A stretch of 64,000 nt of DNA, taken from positions 105,970-169,969 of the forward strand of contig CAUYLG010075606.1 in the NCBI GenBank assembly GCA_963573385.1, written 5' to 3'. Positions within the stretch are counted from its first letter, which is position 1. Every line of letters starts with the position of its first letter. Below the pieces are notes generated by a model. That model did not search any database. It had not been told where the DNA came from and saw only the letters and a list, made by a program, of their open reading frames with translations. This document shows positions 62,758 through 64,000 of the stretch, in pieces. A program made the translations under genes and the position numbers. This DNA comes from Cacajao melanocephalus (taxonomy: Eukaryota; Chordata; Mammalia; Primates; Pitheciidae).

Positions 62758-63349
62758 AGAGGGAAGCACCCACTTTCATATGAGATTGTCATTTCAACAT
62801 GAACAGGATAGAGTCTTACTAACCCAAACGAGATTGTTATTTTTGATGACTCAAAGTGACTGGAAAGTTATAGAATGAGGTGTCCTAGAGGAAACCAGCT
62901 ACCCAGCAAGAAAAACGAAGCTCAGCAGAGCACAGGGGAGCAGTTATTAGAAAAAAAAATAAAACAGTATAGAATCTTTTCCTGTTTACCTCACAAGCTG
63001 AGGCTCCTTACACAAACCGGCTCTATTAATTACTATTATCTTCCAGTTCCAGGCTGGGAAGCTTGCTTGGCATCCTCCCAGCACACAGAGGAAGCCTCTA
63101 TTAATTAGGGTATCTGAAGTTTAAACAAAAAAATAAGTGAGTCGGAGACTTTCTCGCTGCAGCCAATTGCCTTCCTATCACAAAGTATGTCTGCAGGTGA
63201 GGTCACCAGTCTGAAGAATCTGGAGGAAATTCTAAAATTGTTCAAGGCACAATAACATTCTCCTTCTAACACTCTAATTTCATTCCTTTCCTTCTCCCAG
63301 GTGATTCCATTTCCTCCCAAATTAAGATGGAGTATGAGAAGGCACTGAG
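62758..63349. other. Intergenic, unassigned
   Basis: AT-richer; no gene or named repeat. Confidence 0.4.
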
Positions 63350-63520
63350 GAGCTGGAGGCAAGAGCTCCAGACTAGAGGCCAAGTGCTGTCATCTGCCAG
63401 CTGTGTGACCCGGGACAAATTTCTGTCCCACAGATCTCAGCATCCTCACCTGCAGCCATCATAACACCCAGCTCATCAAGTCCATGTGAAGAAATGAGAG
63501 AGACCGTGTGAGAATGCCTA
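63350..63520 (-). repeat. MIR, reverse
   Basis: CATCTGCCAGCTGTGTGACC and CAGCATCCTCACCTGCAGCC. Confidence 0.7.
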
Positions 63521-63574
63521 TGGTGACCTGCTGGACATGAGAGTGATTATCTAGAGGTTAAGGGGGCTCCCTTG

Positions 63575-63780
63575 AGATCTGAGTCCCAGGATCACCATGC
63601 CCCAAGCCATGATACCTTGGAAAAGCCACCTGCTCCCAGGCCTCAGTTTGCCCATCTGTCAAACGGAAGGGATGCTGGTATTTCTGTCAGCAGTGTTGCG
63701 GGGATAGGATAGAAGGAGATAAAGCATTTGAGGCACTCAGCAGAGCACATGGTAATCACAGTCATCAGTATTGTTTCATT
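63575..63780 (-). repeat. MIR, reverse
   Basis: CCTCAGTTTGCCCATCTGTC and CACTCAGCAGAGCACATGG. Confidence 0.75.
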
Positions 63781-63820
63781 TAATTGCAGCTTCCTAAAAT
63801 CAGGGATTCAAAGGACCTCA

Positions 63821-64000
63821 GGAGAGAGATCCAAGATGGCCGATTAACAACAGCTCAGTATTGTAGCTCCCAGTGAAAGCGCAGAAAGCGAGTGGACGCC
63901 GCACTTTCAGACGAATTTTTGTTGCCCACAGACTGGGAGATTCCTGGTGGAGGAGCCACACGGGTCGTCGGCGCGACTTTTTTGGCCAGCACGGCTGTTT
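63821..64000 (+). mobile_element. Primate L1 5' UTR, cut by the window end
   Basis: Text matches the extreme 5' end of a primate L1: a CCAAGATGGCCG box (the conserved YY1 site of the L1 promoter) near the start, then CAGTGAAAGCGCAGAAAGCG and the GC-rich GTCGTCGGCGCGAC. Looks like an older L1PA/L1PB-type 5' UTR. Whether the body is complete lies outside the window. Confidence 0.8.

Noticed and set aside
62228..62878. Long open frames on both strands (up to 183 codons), Cys/Val-rich or His/Thr-rich
   Set aside because: Direct translation of the CA-rich tandem repeat; composition is an artefact.

Overview
The window is primate genomic DNA, most likely from an Old World monkey or ape. It holds about 24 full or truncated Alu elements, many tRNA-derived MIR and L2 relics, MLT1 (MaLR) LTRs, MER5A and Tigger-type DNA transposons, and L1 pieces, around one sparse multi-exon gene. 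That gene is IFT27 (RABL4), encoded on the + strand. All seven coding exons can be joined into an intact 186-residue small GTPase-like protein. As far as I remember the human protein, a few residues differ (position 93, position 113 and several of the last eight), so a non-human primate is more likely than human. This is a memory-based inference.

Layout. 1-18 kb is an intergenic, repeat-rich stretch with no recognisable gene. It includes a layered nest of insertions at 3.8-5.8 kb and a small CpG-rich patch at 14.3-14.8 kb that could be a non-coding exon or enhancer. 18.1-19.1 kb is a CpG island with CRE, GC-box, CCAAT and RFX X-box half-sites: the IFT27 promoter and exon 1. 19.1-36.9 kb is the IFT27 body. 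Its first intron is 7.6 kb, then come exons 2-7. Intron 4 has a non-canonical GC donor, and a poly(A) signal lies at 37.02 kb. From 26.1 to 39.8 kb there is no Alu at all, in contrast to the rest of the window. 39.8-64 kb is gene-free sequence made largely of Alus, MIRs, ancient LINE-like sequence and MLT1 LTRs. It holds a roughly 90% identical inverted duplication (55.5-55.8 and 57.2-57.5 kb), a possible 3'-UTR retrocopy (44.8-45.2 kb), a large CA-rich tandem repeat (62.4-62.8 kb) and, at the very end, the 5' end of an L1 that runs out of the window.

IFT27 is a subunit of intraflagellar transport complex B. It pairs with IFT25 and helps the BBSome carry signalling receptors out of cilia. From the known order of this region in human (PVALB, IFT27, CACNG2 on one strand), PVALB would be expected to the left and CACNG2 to the right, but neither enters the window. 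I see no bacterial-style operon, CRISPR array, tRNA or rRNA gene, and no new multi-gene system. The unusual points are in gene architecture (GC-AG intron, tandem splice sites, start codon merged with an X-box half-site) and genome structure (inverted duplication, nested and tail-less insertions).
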